Below are positions 22,847-33,681 of a stretch of 64,000 nt of DNA, in pieces. Each line of letters begins with the position of its first letter. Position 1 is the stretch's first letter. This stretch comes from Seminavis robusta. Lineage: Eukaryota > Bacillariophyta > Bacillariophyceae > Naviculales > Naviculaceae. The DNA is taken from assembly GCA_903772945.1 (NCBI GenBank), contig CAICTM010000272.1, positions 18,211-82,210 on the forward strand, given 5' to 3'. Position numbers and translations under genes: made by a program. Under the pieces are notes generated by a model, which saw only the letters and a list, made by a program, of their open reading frames with translations, was not told where the DNA came from and searched no databases.

Positions 22847-23353
22847 ATGGTGGAAATCGAAGAACTGCCCGCAGACTCCGCAGAACCCGCCGCTTCTGCG
22901 GCACCTACATTAGCGACCAAGAAGAAGTCCCAGTCCAAGGAAGAAACAAAAGAAGATCAACTACCGCCGCCTCCACCGGGATACAAGTATCGAAAAACCA
23001 AAAAGGATTTGCCATCGGTCTCGCATTTGTTGGCGCATGGATCCCCCGAATCACAAGGAAGACCCAAAACCTGGTGCGATATCTACGGGTATCCCATCTT
23101 TTTGGCCGTTTGTTTTGCTATTTCCCTCCTCATTTTCCATTATGCGCCCCATGAGAAGAGTGTACAACCCAGAGGAAAATTCCACAAACAATACAAAATG
23201 GCTCAGTTGCAGCAACAACGACAGCAAGAAATGATGGAAGCAGCCAACGGGCAACCTCAACAATCTGACTCTTCGACAACTGTTACTGATAATAACATCC
23301 AAGTGGATGTGAAACCAGAAGCAACCACGGGTGCCGCAGAAGGGGAGCTGTAA
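22847..23353 (+). CDS. Single-pass membrane protein of unknown function
   Basis: The protein has 168 residues in one exon. An acidic and Ala-rich N-terminus is followed by a Lys/Glu stretch, a PPPPPGYKYRKTKKDLPSVS segment and one strong membrane helix (about 80-100, GYPIFLAVCFAISLLIFHYAP). The C-terminal half is Gln-rich (QLQQQRQQEMMEAANGQPQQ) and polar. No signal peptide is visible. Charge distribution (RPKTW before, HEKSVQPRGK after) gives no clear orientation. I do not recognise a family; coding is supported by a good ATG, continuous length and amino acid composition. Confidence 0.6.
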   Translation: MVEIEELPADSAEPAASAAPTLATKKKSQSKEETKEDQLPPPPPGYKYRKTKKDLPSVSHLLAHGSPESQGRPKTWCDIYGYPIFLAVCFAISLLIFHYAPHEKSVQPRGKFHKQYKMAQLQQQRQQEMMEAANGQPQQSDSSTTVTDNNIQVDVKPEATTGAAEGEL

Positions 23354-23803
23354 ACCGATTTCATGTCCAACTTCACGGGTCTTTTCCTCCCTTTTCAAAA
23401 TGATTTCATCAATCCACACTACATGTACATCTAGTTTCTTCTTTTTGTTTGCCAAACGGTTCTTCGTAGCACGATGGCATATCTTCATGAATGTATCGCG
23501 CTATCATACTCCTGTTCGTAGTCATCGCAGCTACGAGAGACAGCGCTGTTTCCTGTCCTACCTACGGTATGCATAGCTACTAGATGAACCGGTATGGCAG
23601 AACACACTATTGCTACATATCTTAAATAGTAGCCGGACTTGAAAAGATAATTGAGACCTCCAGGAGACCTAACAATCATCTATTCGGATGGGCCAGCAAA
23701 GACTGCAACGATGGGCATGATACTACGAGTACAATAGGTACAGGACAACTATCTAATAAAATAGCAAACTCAAACCAAACCTTCTACACTATACTTTCCC
23801 GTT
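23354..23803. other. Convergent 3' intergenic region
   Basis: About 450 bp lies between the stop codons of two convergent genes. It is AT-rich with TACATGTACATCTAG near 23420. Nothing else is recognised. Confidence 0.4.
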
Positions 23804-26800
23804 CTACGACTGCAGATTCTCTTCGATCTCCATGAGCATCTTGTTCGTGACTTTGATTTGAAGTGCACAGGCAATCAAGATATCAGGATTCAACAGTGTA
23901 GCATCTGGGAACGTGTTGAGGTATGTCATCATACCCTCAAGTTCGTGGTTCAAAAGAATCGGTTGGCTCAGGAACAAAATGGCAGTGCCAACGCGAAAGA
24001 AGATCTTGAAACTTCGTTCAACCAGCCAAATATCCCAAATGTGGCATACTGTCGCCGATGGCATCGAAGGCAAATACAAGAACAGCGTCTGAAACCAACC
24101 AAGGGCGAACAGTCCAACATTGAGTTCGTGGTGCTCAAAGTGGTCCGCAAGCACTGGAAGCTTCAATTGGATCAGCTTTTCGAAAACACGACAACATGTC
24201 TTGAGGCATCGTAGTTCAGGCCAGTACATATGTCGCAGGTTGAACGTGGTGAAGAGACAATCCATGACACGGTAGATCGTTTCTTCGACAACCAATGTAT
24301 TGTCAGTCTCTTCCATAAGTTTCGATACTGCTTCTTCATCGAAAACTTCAGGAAACTTGGGTGCAGAGAGAATTGAAGCGGGGAGAGTACCGTGTGCAGC
24401 CCTCCAGCAAACGGTTTCTTGCAGAATGCGAAGCAGATGAGCCACAACATAGTCCATTCCTTGACAGTAGCCAACATCCAAGTGTGTTGCCGCTAATCCA
24501 TGAAGGATGAACGCGAGCTTGTTTTGCAGATCAGCTTTCATCTCATCCGTCAATGCATTCCCACCCAACACAAGCAAATCGGTGGAGACGACGTCCTTGC
24601 CCTTCTTCCTTCCGTCGTCGTTCCTGGTGGATCTGTCCTCTCCGTCAGCAGTTCCGTTGCAGCTTCCAGCGAAGCTAGGAACAGGTGAAACGCCTCCCCA
24701 GTCGCTAACGGTGTCGGTTCTAGTTTGACTGGCTTCACTTTCGCTGTCAAAAACAGTCGACAGTCGACCTGAGGAAGGTGGCGGGTTGCCGTCTCCTTTG
24801 ACGCCTCGTTTCATGATACGGTTTTTCCCCCAGGTTACAAGGGCTCGGACAATCGAATCAGTTCGCAGCCGGGAACCTGTCTTATGGGGTGGCATATTGC
24901 CAAACGCCCTGGCCACATCCCTTTGGATAACATTGTGGTATTTCCCAGTCCGTCCAGCTTCTTCGAGACTCATCAACTGGTCTCTGTTTTCGCTCGCATT
25001 TTGTGTTGCTCCTGTTGTTTCACTGCATTTCTCCAGAATCACCCACAGCCAAAATGAAGGCCGCACGTGCATGCTTAGGCCTCCAAGTCTCACTGCGTCC
25101 CGCATCAAGATTTGCTCATTTTTGTCGACGAAACTGTGACAACTCCTGCTGGTCATCTTCATCCTACACACAGCGACAGGATCACCCAGATAGTCCAAAA
25201 TGACAGCCAGCATCTTGGGTTCGTGTTGTACCAATGATTCGAATGGACTTGGGTGTTCATCTGGTACAATCCATTTCTGTTCGCCGAGGAGACCACCTTT
25301 TGTTTTGGTGGCATCTTCGTTTGACTTGCTCTTCTTGGAGGCTGCCGTACTCCGTGTAGCTTCGATCAAATCAAAACTGGAGGCGCCTGATGACTTTGTG
25401 TCGGAAGGCTCGACAACGTCCGCACAATCGTTGTCGACCCCACCGCAAACTTGTGCGCAGAAGATGACTATCTTGTCGGCAGGACATAGACGAAACACGA
25501 TCCGTTGCATCGTCGTAGGGTCGGCGCTCTCTCCGTTCTTAGGGGTGCCGTGGATAGATGTAGTAACCAGGTCAAGTAAGAAAGGGTTTTCTTCACCGAA
25601 AGGACTAGGTATACCCGCAGCCTTTGATACCCGATGAATGAAACTAACGAAATTGGCAGCAACAACCGACGAGGACTTTTGACCAGAGGAACGCCCAACC
25701 GTGAATGGTCTCATTTTCTTTCGTGGGCTGAGTGGTGCATTTCTCTTTGCCCGTTCGTCGTTTTCAACTTGGATCTTTGCATTAACTTTTTCTGCAGTGT
25801 GATCGCAAAGCTTGTTAAGGTTCTCGTCGACCTTCAGCAGATTTGAAATTACAGTGCGGATGGCACTGTCCGAAGTGTCCAGCAAAGCCTCTTGGGTTTT
25901 GACTTGCAAGACTCGTACAGTGAGCCACCTGTGCATCTGCATCAGTTCCGACTCGACAGACACCGATGAACTTGACGTGGCTGCAAAAGTGATCGACCCC
26001 TGGCGATCCTCCATGGGCTTCTTTGCATAAACCCCGTTCCGCCACGGACTAAATGCACCGCCGGAGAGATCACGAACAAAGCTGTGTTCCTCTCTTGACG
26101 GACTGCTCACAGCAAAATCCTTGAGAATCCCTGTTTTCTCCGCAATCAGATCTGATAGAGTATCCTTAGAGGAAAATTCTCGACTGTCCTGACCAAAGAA
26201 CAGCCTGGCAGCTTCTTCGCCACCAGGGATTCTTTGGATATTGTCGTGGAGGTTTTCACCAATTTCAGGTGCACAAAACAAGGATGGCAAATCGGTGGTT
26301 TCTTCCGCGTCATCACCAGCGTGTTGTGGCAGATTCGATCGAGATGCAGAATACGTTTCTTCAAAAGTCACCGCTGCGGCGTGGCTTGCCATTGCCACCT
26401 TTTCTGCCATCTTTGTGTCGTGAATGATTGGAGAGGATGTCGGGGTGCTCGTTCTCTGAACATCATCGACATCCTCACGTGTCTTCCCATTGTTTGTGGG
26501 GGACATGGACAAACTAGGCGATGTCAAAGTCTCTAAGAAAGAGGCGGATGAGCCTAGAAACACATCGTCAGTAAGACAGGACAGAACGAGAGAAAAGTAG
26601 ATTGTCCAATACGGCAAAACTCACCAGAGGCATTCGTCATGGGATTGTCATTGATAGCAAGGTTCAACTCTGTCCGCAATATCTGTGGTGGCTCGACATC
26701 AACTGTGCTTGGTTCCCCGGCTTCATCGTCCTGCCCAGACCTTGTCTCGTCAACTGAAGTTTCCATGCTAGTTGAAGCAATTGCGTCATTTTCGAAGAGG

Positions 26801-29800
26801 GACTTGGTATCCAATACCTCCCTCGCGTTTGCACCAAAATCAAATCGTGACGAAGACCCTTGGTTTACCCGTCGCATTGCGTTTTCAAGAGCTTTGGATC
26901 GAGCTGCATCCACGGGCGACGGTGTTGGTCCAGTGTGAGACGAAGACTGCGGTACCGTTGCAGGCGTAACATTCAGTCCAGCCAAATCAAAAGCATCTGA
27001 GATGCCACCAACGCATGAAGTCTGGCTGTTGACCGACTTTGAATCAGCATCCCATTGCCCAGCAGCAAAATTGGAGCACTTTAGCTCCGTGGGACTCTTG
27101 TTTGATTGTACTGCAGCGGCCCAAGAGCCCTCACTACCTCCGTAACCACCGCATGAAATCTTGATTCTGCCAGGTGACTCCACTGGTTCCCAAATCTCTT
27201 CTTCGGTCAATGCCCCACAGGCCATCCCCTCTACTTTAGGTCGATTTTGTGTCCTTGCCGATGGGCTGCACATTCCGATTGTCTCCAGGCCCTTGTTTAT
27301 TTCGGCCATCGACTCTCTCACTGTACCGAGATGCATCGCTTTCCCACTGCTACCAAGCCATTTCTTCAATTTTTCCTCTGATGGAGGGGCCAGTAGCGGT
27401 ACTTCCTTTCTTTTATCAGAACCCCTTCGCTTCTTCTTTTTCTTCTTTCTTTTGGAAAGGGGCGGAGGTGGTGGAGGAGGAAGCATGCTCGGGCTCAAGC
27501 TGCTCTTTGGCGGTATACCTTCCCGAACCTTTCCAGGTTTTGAAACGTTTGCACCAAAACTAGGAACCAATGAAACGCCTACCAAAGAAGGCGACTCTTC
27601 CAGATCGTAAGTGTCAGATTCAGCAGAGTATTGAAGGCCACTGCCATCAGAAAACAAATTGTCCTCGCTGGTACAACTGTCGCTACGTTCTGAATGTGCG
27701 TCCGACCCTTCAAAACCATTCGCCGCTTGTTTGTTGATACCTCCGTTCTGATAAAATGTCGACGACGAAGATGACTTTGAAATGTACCCGTCACAACTGC
27801 CAAAGTCGCCCGGAAACTGTGCGCTTTCTGCCAATGCGCCATCGGGCTTGCTCTCTGTGGAAGACGAAGAAGCGGAAAGGGAAACCAATGGCTCCAAATT
27901 CTTTGGGTTCATTTCTGGAACAGGGAGAGTTGCCGGTATGAACGAGTCCACACTCGTTGCGTTCGTTTCTGCTGGAACAGGGCACGACGAGATATGCTCT
28001 GTAAATCCTGGAACACATGGAGTCGAAGTTGACTCTGCCGAGGCTGAGGCAGCAAAGGCTGCTTGCTCAAACGCTGGGGCTTCATCTACCGGTACGACAG
28101 GGAAAGGCATAGAATCAATGTCTGTTGCTGAATTTGAGCTCTCCTCGTTCTCCTTCTTCTCTTCCATTTGGGGTACGTAATCCACTTCAGGTGGCTCCTG
28201 GGAAGAGTCGTCATCGTCGATCTCCTCCTTGGATGAACTCTGACTCGAATCATCATCGCGCGGTGCTGGCGACGTATATTGTTGAAGGCGTTCTTCTTTG
28301 GACGGCTGAGACTTGTTGATCCAGACATCTCCACTATCGCCGTCTGCCAGAAGATTATCGACATCTTTTTCATCAATCGTAACCGCATTGCTTTCGCTCT
28401 CATCTACTTCTTTGCCGGGTTCATCAGACGCCACACTGGACATATCGAACCCTGCACTGTTGTTGCTTGGACTATCCAGTTGCGTTTGAGAGAGCTGAGA
28501 GCGATGTGGCGACGAAAGGGGTTGTGAAGAAAAGTGTTCTTCTTCCTTTTTCTCCTCTTTAACTTCAGAGAAGATATTTTCACCTAAGCTGGTTGCGTCG
28601 AACGGGTCGGAGAATACATTGCTTGTGCCCCAGGACATGGGATCGCCTGTATCAAACAAGTCGATAGCGTCACTTTTCGAGGGCCCTCCGTTATCAAATT
28701 CGTTGAAAATGACTTTCGCAGTGTCCCAAGAGGGGTCTCGAGGAGGCAAGGCTGCGCTTGCTTCGGCGATCGGCTTCGTTGGAAATGCGTGTATGGATCG
28801 GAGGTCAAAACTCCCAGAGGCCGTAACCTCCGCATTATCGGCCTCACTTGTTTCCTGGACAACATCTATCTTTTTTGACTGAGACTCAACATCAGTGTTT
28901 CCGTTGGAGGTTGCTTCGTCCTTCTGTTGTGGCACAGTGTTGTCAATCGGAGCATCTGCCTCTGCCTCAATGCTTGATTCGGAGTCTGGTGATGTCTGGT
29001 TGCTTCCAACTACGGTAACTTCGGTCTTGGCTTCGTCCTTCTGATGTGGCACAGCATTGTCAATCGGAGCATCTGCCTCTGCCTCAGTGCTTGATTCGGA
29101 GTCTAGTGATGTCTGGTTGCTTCCAACGACGGTAACTTCGGTCTTGGCTTCGTCCTTCTGATGTGGCACAGCGTTGTCAATCGGAGCATCTGCCTCTGCC
29201 TCAATGCTTGATTCGGAGTCTGGTGATGTCTGGTTGCTTCCAACTACGGTAACTTCGGTCTTGACTTCGTCCTTCTGATGTGGCCCAGCGTTGTCAATTG
29301 GAGCATCTGCTTCAGGCTCAATGCTTGATTCGGAGTCTGGTGATATCTGGTTGCTCTTAGCTACCGATATTTCGGTCTTGGCTGGGAAATCACTGCTTAG
29401 CTCCTTTGTGTCGACGTCCGTAGCTGTCTCGGCCTTGATGGAAGTCTTTTCCTTCGAAGTTTGGGTGGCTGACAACGCTTTTTCGGCGCCTTTGCTGTCC
29501 ACAGACGCTGCACCGATTGTTTCACTTGAAACAGCCCGAGTAATACTCGTTTCGCCCTTGTTTTCATTGTTCTCAGGTTTTGGATTGTTCTTCTCGCCCG
29601 TTTGCTGCTCTGGCTCTGTTTTCTTGGGGCGCCGTCTTCTCCTTTGCAATGATGGCATTTTCGGCTTTTCACAATGTTCTTCTGCTTCTTTGGTGTTGTT
29701 TGTAGAGTCCGTCATTACCGGCGGTTGACCTTCGTCGCTATCCAGGGTGTTCGTCTGGTGCACCTCTACATTTTTCCTCAAGGGGCTAACTGATTGTCTG

Positions 29801-31311
29801 TCATCCAGCCTTCCCCTGTGTGATAGATTCACCTTTGGCTTGTCACCACCATTTACTTCAGGTTCTTTGCTGTTGTTTGTAGAGTCTGTCATTGCAGGGA
29901 GCAACGGAGGACCGTCTTCACTATCAAGTGTTCTAGTTTCGTGAACCTCGGGACTGTCCGTAGTCGCAGGTGGATGTCGTGTCTTCTTGGACAGTTTCTT
30001 GATGATATGAGATCGCCGCTTTGATGAAATAGGCGAAGAATTTGCAAGCGTCGAGTTTGAGTGCTCCTCTGCAGGAGCCGTGTGGACATGGGCTGGTTGC
30101 CGTGATGGTATTGGAGAAAGTGGTGCCTGAGGCTTTGGGTTTTCTGCGGCAATGGCGGCAGATTCATTGCCAGTCTTTTCCGGTTTTCTATTGGCTGAAG
30201 TGTCAGCTGTCTTTTCAACTGCCTCAGATTTGCCTCCACTCTTTGTAAATGATGACTTGTTGGCCTTTGCTGCCTTCCTTGCTTTGGCCCGACTTCTTGC
30301 TCTATCAACACTGCTGTCAGCACTGTGTGCGAGCTTGATCGAAGACTTGTTTTCAGTCTTGATTAGCTGGTCAGATTTGTCAAGGCTCTTGGACGCCATC
30401 ACAGACTTGTCATCGCTCTTATCTGACTTGGTTGACTTGTCATCACTATTTGATCTGTTAAAGCCCAAGTTTGACTTGATCGACTTGTTGCTTTTGGCTG
30501 ATTTCACTGGTTTGTTAAGGTTGTTTCCCACCTTCAGGGGCTTTTCACCACTGTTATCAGACTTGACCGATTTGTCATCACTATTTGATTTGTCGACTCG
30601 TTTGACCGATTGAACGGACCTGTCATCACTCTTCGCTGATTTGACTGAAGACTTGCCATCACTTTTATCTGACTTGATTGACTTGTCGTCGTTGTTTGAC
30701 CTGTCCACACTCAAGTTTGACTTGATTGACTTGTCATCGCTCTTGGCTGATTTCACGGTTTTGTCAAAGTTGTTTTCCACGTTTACGGATTTGTCATCAC
30801 TGCATGTATTTGATTTGTCAGCACTTTTGACAGATTGAACAGATCTGGCATCACTCTTGGCTGACTTGACCGATTTGTCAAGGCTCTTGGAAGCTTTTAC
30901 TGCACTGTCACCACTTTCCACGGACATTGTTGATTTGTCGTCACTCTTCATTGACTTGTCACTCTTAGCGGAGGCTAGAGATTTGTCGCAACTCCTTGAT
31001 GATCGGAGAGACTTATCGTCAGATTTTGTCGCATTGACGGACTTGCCATCGTCGTTCTTTGCAGCTTTGTTTGCTGTGGTGTCGGCCTCATTTTTGGTTG
31101 GTTCTTGAGTCTCGTTGGAAGCTTTGGTATCCGAGGGTTTTCCATCAGAAGTCTGACGCTGAGCTGCAAATTGCCGACGAAATTTCTGCAGATTTTTCTG
31201 CCGTCGATTGGTGTATGCTCCTCCAGATGCAGCAGCAGCATGATTGGGACCAGGACGTTCAATGGCAGTATCAGACTCCTCCGAAGAGGAGGATGCATTT
31301 GCTTGTGTCAT
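23804..31311 (-). CDS. Giant TBC-domain Rab GTPase-activating protein
   Basis: Exons 31311-26625 and 26553-23804 join in phase 1 (2478 residues; 71-nt intron). The frame is open further 5' to about 31368, but that end is GTG with a TAG upstream, so the ATG at 31311 is chosen. Residues 100-330 repeat S-D-D-K-S-x-K-S units; residues about 640-800 hold four 39-residue repeats (period 117 nt, 28914-29380); a poly-Pro/poly-Lys tract precedes the exon junction. The C-terminal 400 residues form a TBC domain: arginine finger IQRDVAR (about 2110), glutamine finger GYCQGMDYV (about 2257), FTTFNLRHMYWPELRCL, HELNVGLFALGWFQTLFLYLP and WDIWLVERSFKIFFRVGTAIL. TBC proteins stimulate GTP hydrolysis by Rabs in membrane traffic. 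Both fingers are present, but about 145 mostly disordered residues lie between them, against about 40 in typical TBCs. Confidence 0.87.
28914..29380 (-). repeat. Four in-frame 117-bp tandem repeats inside the TBC gene
   Basis: The anchor CTTCGTCCTT recurs at 28914, 29031, 29148 and 29265, an exact 117-bp period. Each unit encodes 39 residues containing DAPIDNAVPHQKDEAKTEV and GSNQTSPDSESS. Copies differ by a few substitutions, so the expansion is fairly recent. Confidence 0.9.
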
Positions 31312-31909
31312 TCCGCTTGAAACAATTCCCAAACGACGGTGGGAATGAGTTGAGTCTAGTAGGCTCACTGGTCCAGATCCTCCAGCAAAAATACGGCGAT
31401 GAACGAACGAAATCTAAAATTCTTCTGGGCCTTCTCCATTGCTTGGTTCAGCCAACATTCAAAAGGGTTTCGATGGAACAGATCGATGATTGAAGGTCAG
31501 ATGGAGAGATGAGTGTTGTGGAGAAGTTCGTTACACGTTGGGCGGGGCACCCTCTAATTGTCAAAAGCAACGAAAAGAGGGCGGGCTTCCTCATTTTGAA
31601 GGAAGCACACTCACTCCATTGAGTTTGGGAAAGCGTTGAGAGCAAAAGTGACGTCATCGGCGTCAAATCCTCACCACAACGGACTTGGCACTTGCTTCGC
31701 TGCTGCAAAAGCAAACCAAGTCAAAAGTCCAATAACCAAGCCCATCCACTGCGACGGACGTTCATAGATTCAAGTTGTATGATTACCAAAAATCTCCTTA
31801 TAGAGTTGAGTTTTTGAAGCAAGCTTAGTAGTTTCTTTTCCCTCATTCGTTAAGATAGTCTACCCAAACCTCGCATGCACCTGACCACAATATCAAAGTA
31901 TCCAACAAA
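31312..31909. promoter_or_regulatory. Divergent promoter region (TBC protein / GLTP protein)
   Basis: About 600 bp lies between divergent starts. The part near 31370-31490 could be 5' UTR or a small upstream exon of the TBC gene. No repeat or other gene is seen. Confidence 0.35.
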
Positions 31910-33475
31910 ATGTGTCCTAGAACTCTATTCATCTTGATAGTGGTTGCTGTCACCCTGGATAACGCAGACGGCACTCTTTTCTCCAGTGTGGAGGGAGGTA
32001 CATTCGCTGGGGGTGGAAGATCGTTGGGTCCCAATTTTGGAATTGGCCGTTTTAGACCAAGGGTACCTTTCCTGGAGCTGCAATGGCACCACCAATCAGG
32101 AGTGGAAGCTGATGATGAAAGACCAGCGATGCAGAGAACACTCCAAAGATATATTGATCCCATACGCGTTGGTTTGTGTAGAGCGCGAAAATACGAGTCA
32201 GCCGTGGCCCTATGGCAAGGCATGAAGTTCGCCGACAAACTGCAGAATGACATCTCCAGAACAAGTCCAGGGGGTAGCCGTCAGGTTATGCTAGCATCCA
32301 ACGGCATCCTAGTTGGCACAGGTCCACGAGGTGGAGCACAAGTCAAAACGAAAAGAAAATCATCATCCTCGAGGGGAAAATCGTCGTCAACAGCCAGCAA
32401 AAAGAAAAAATCCACTCACGAGTCACCGTTGTCGGATGCAAATCCCTTCTTCCCGGTTGAAGCAATCGGTGAAATGGCACTCGGCGATGTGGGGAAGGTG
32501 TTTGAGTATGCGGTCAAGAGCACTCAAGAGGACTTTGATCGAGACCAATTCATAGGGGGGTTGGAAGCCCGACTTCAAAATGCAGTCCAGGCAATGGATA
32601 ATGCTTCCTCTAAAAGCCGAGGGCCCAACGTCAGAATACCCACAACAACAGGCGAACCAGGGGATATAGACACCTTCAACTTTTGTGCAGCTATGCGCAT
32701 TTTAACTGAGTGGAGGATGCTTCGGCAAGTGCCTGAAGGGTACAAGAGCTTTGCTGTTAGCATGAAAATGGGCCACAAAGACGTAGTCAGTAACATTGGA
32801 AAGATGGAGGAGGCTGCTCACGATTTCATTGACAGTCAAAAGAAAAAACAGGCGGCTTCAGCGGTCTTTAGCCCGACCTTGAGAGACCTTCTACAGTTCG
32901 AGCTGGATTCAAATACTCATGAATCACTACCAAAGCTGAAAGAAGTCAGCGGTGCCATGGGTCTTTTGTGGGTAAGAAGGCAGCTGCACTTTCAGCTGGC
33001 CTTTTTTGAGAATTCATGCGATAGGAAGAGCTTCCCGACTACATCAGAAGCGTTCCAGGCAGCCTATGAACAAGTCTATACTGACTATCATGGACGAACA
33101 GTGAGACAAATCTTCAACTATTCCTTAAAGGGCGCCCCGGAGAGAAGAGAGGTGTACAAGTGTATGAACCCTCGTAAACTCCAGGAGTGTCTGGCAGTGC
33201 CTAGGCATGTCATTGCTGCTTCTATGCGACAACCAGCTGAAGATAGCAACAACAAAGGCAGAATGGGCAGACTCAAACCTCAACCGACGCCACAACCAGT
33301 ACATGTAGATGCCGAGGCTCTCGATGATGAGGCTGTGGATCAATGGATTTCTCGAGAAATGGAAAAGGATGCTCTGGACCACATGAAGTCCTTTCTGAGC
33401 GTTTCTAGCCCTTTGCTTGGTGACTTGACGCTGGTGATCGATGAGTTCAACATGAACGATCCGAAGAAAGTATAG
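31910..33475 (+). CDS. Secretory-pathway protein with glycolipid-transfer (GLTP) domain
   Basis: The gene encodes 521 residues in a single exon. Residues 1-21 are a signal peptide (MCPRTLFILIVVAVTLDNADG). Residues 155-185 are Ser/Lys-rich and basic. The GLTP fold spans about 200-430: DTFNFCAAMRILTEWRML, then GHKDVVSNIGKM with Asp291, Asn295 and Lys298, then SGAMGLLWVRRQLHFQLAFFE with Trp354, and AYEQVYTDYHGRTVRQIFNYSLKGAP with His394. These match by motif and spacing the sugar-headgroup residues Asp48, Asn52, Lys55, Trp96 and His140 of human GLTP. The family moves glycosphingolipids or ceramide-1-phosphate between membranes in the cytosol. A signal peptide is unusual and implies action in the ER lumen, plastid envelope compartments or outside. 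The site is complete, so lipid binding is likely. Confidence 0.85.
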   Translation: MCPRTLFILIVVAVTLDNADGTLFSSVEGGTFAGGGRSLGPNFGIGRFRPRVPFLELQWHHQSGVEADDERPAMQRTLQRYIDPIRVGLCRARKYESAVALWQGMKFADKLQNDISRTSPGGSRQVMLASNGILVGTGPRGGAQVKTKRKSSSSRGKSSSTASKKKKSTHESPLSDANPFFPVEAIGEMALGDVGKVFEYAVKSTQEDFDRDQFIGGLEARLQNAVQAMDNASSKSRGPNVRIPTTTGEPGDIDTFNFCAAMRILTEWRMLRQVPEGYKSFAVSMKMGHKDVVSNIGKMEEAAHDFIDSQKKKQAASAVFSPTLRDLLQFELDSNTHESLPKLKEVSGAMGLLWVRRQLHFQLAFFENSCDRKSFPTTSEAFQAAYEQVYTDYHGRTVRQIFNYSLKGAPERREVYKCMNPRKLQECLAVPRHVIAASMRQPAEDSNNKGRMGRLKPQPTPQPVHVDAEALDDEAVDQWISREMEKDALDHMKSFLSVSSPLLGDLTLVIDEFNMNDPKKV

Positions 33476-33681
33476 AGAACAATCTTTTGTCACCGCTATA
33501 GCTAGCTAGCTACTACATGAAGACCGAACAGATTCGATTCGGCTTGCTCACGTGATCTTTCCCAGAGAGATTCAAGATGGAAAGGCCACCTTTGAGCTAT
33601 TAATACAGGTACTTTATGCTATCTAGTCGTAGTTGCAAGTTCCTGACTTCAAGTTCAGATTATGGCTGCCGTAGCTAGCAA

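Noticed and set aside
30152-31108. Plus-strand Ser/Leu/Asp-rich open frames (LSDLTDLSSLFDL type)
   Set aside because: They are the antisense of the S-D-D-K-S repeats of the TBC gene, kept open only by the repeat.
31312-31368. Extra 19 codons at the 5' end of the TBC frame
   Set aside because: The frame opens with GTG and a TAG lies just upstream; the first ATG is at 31311.
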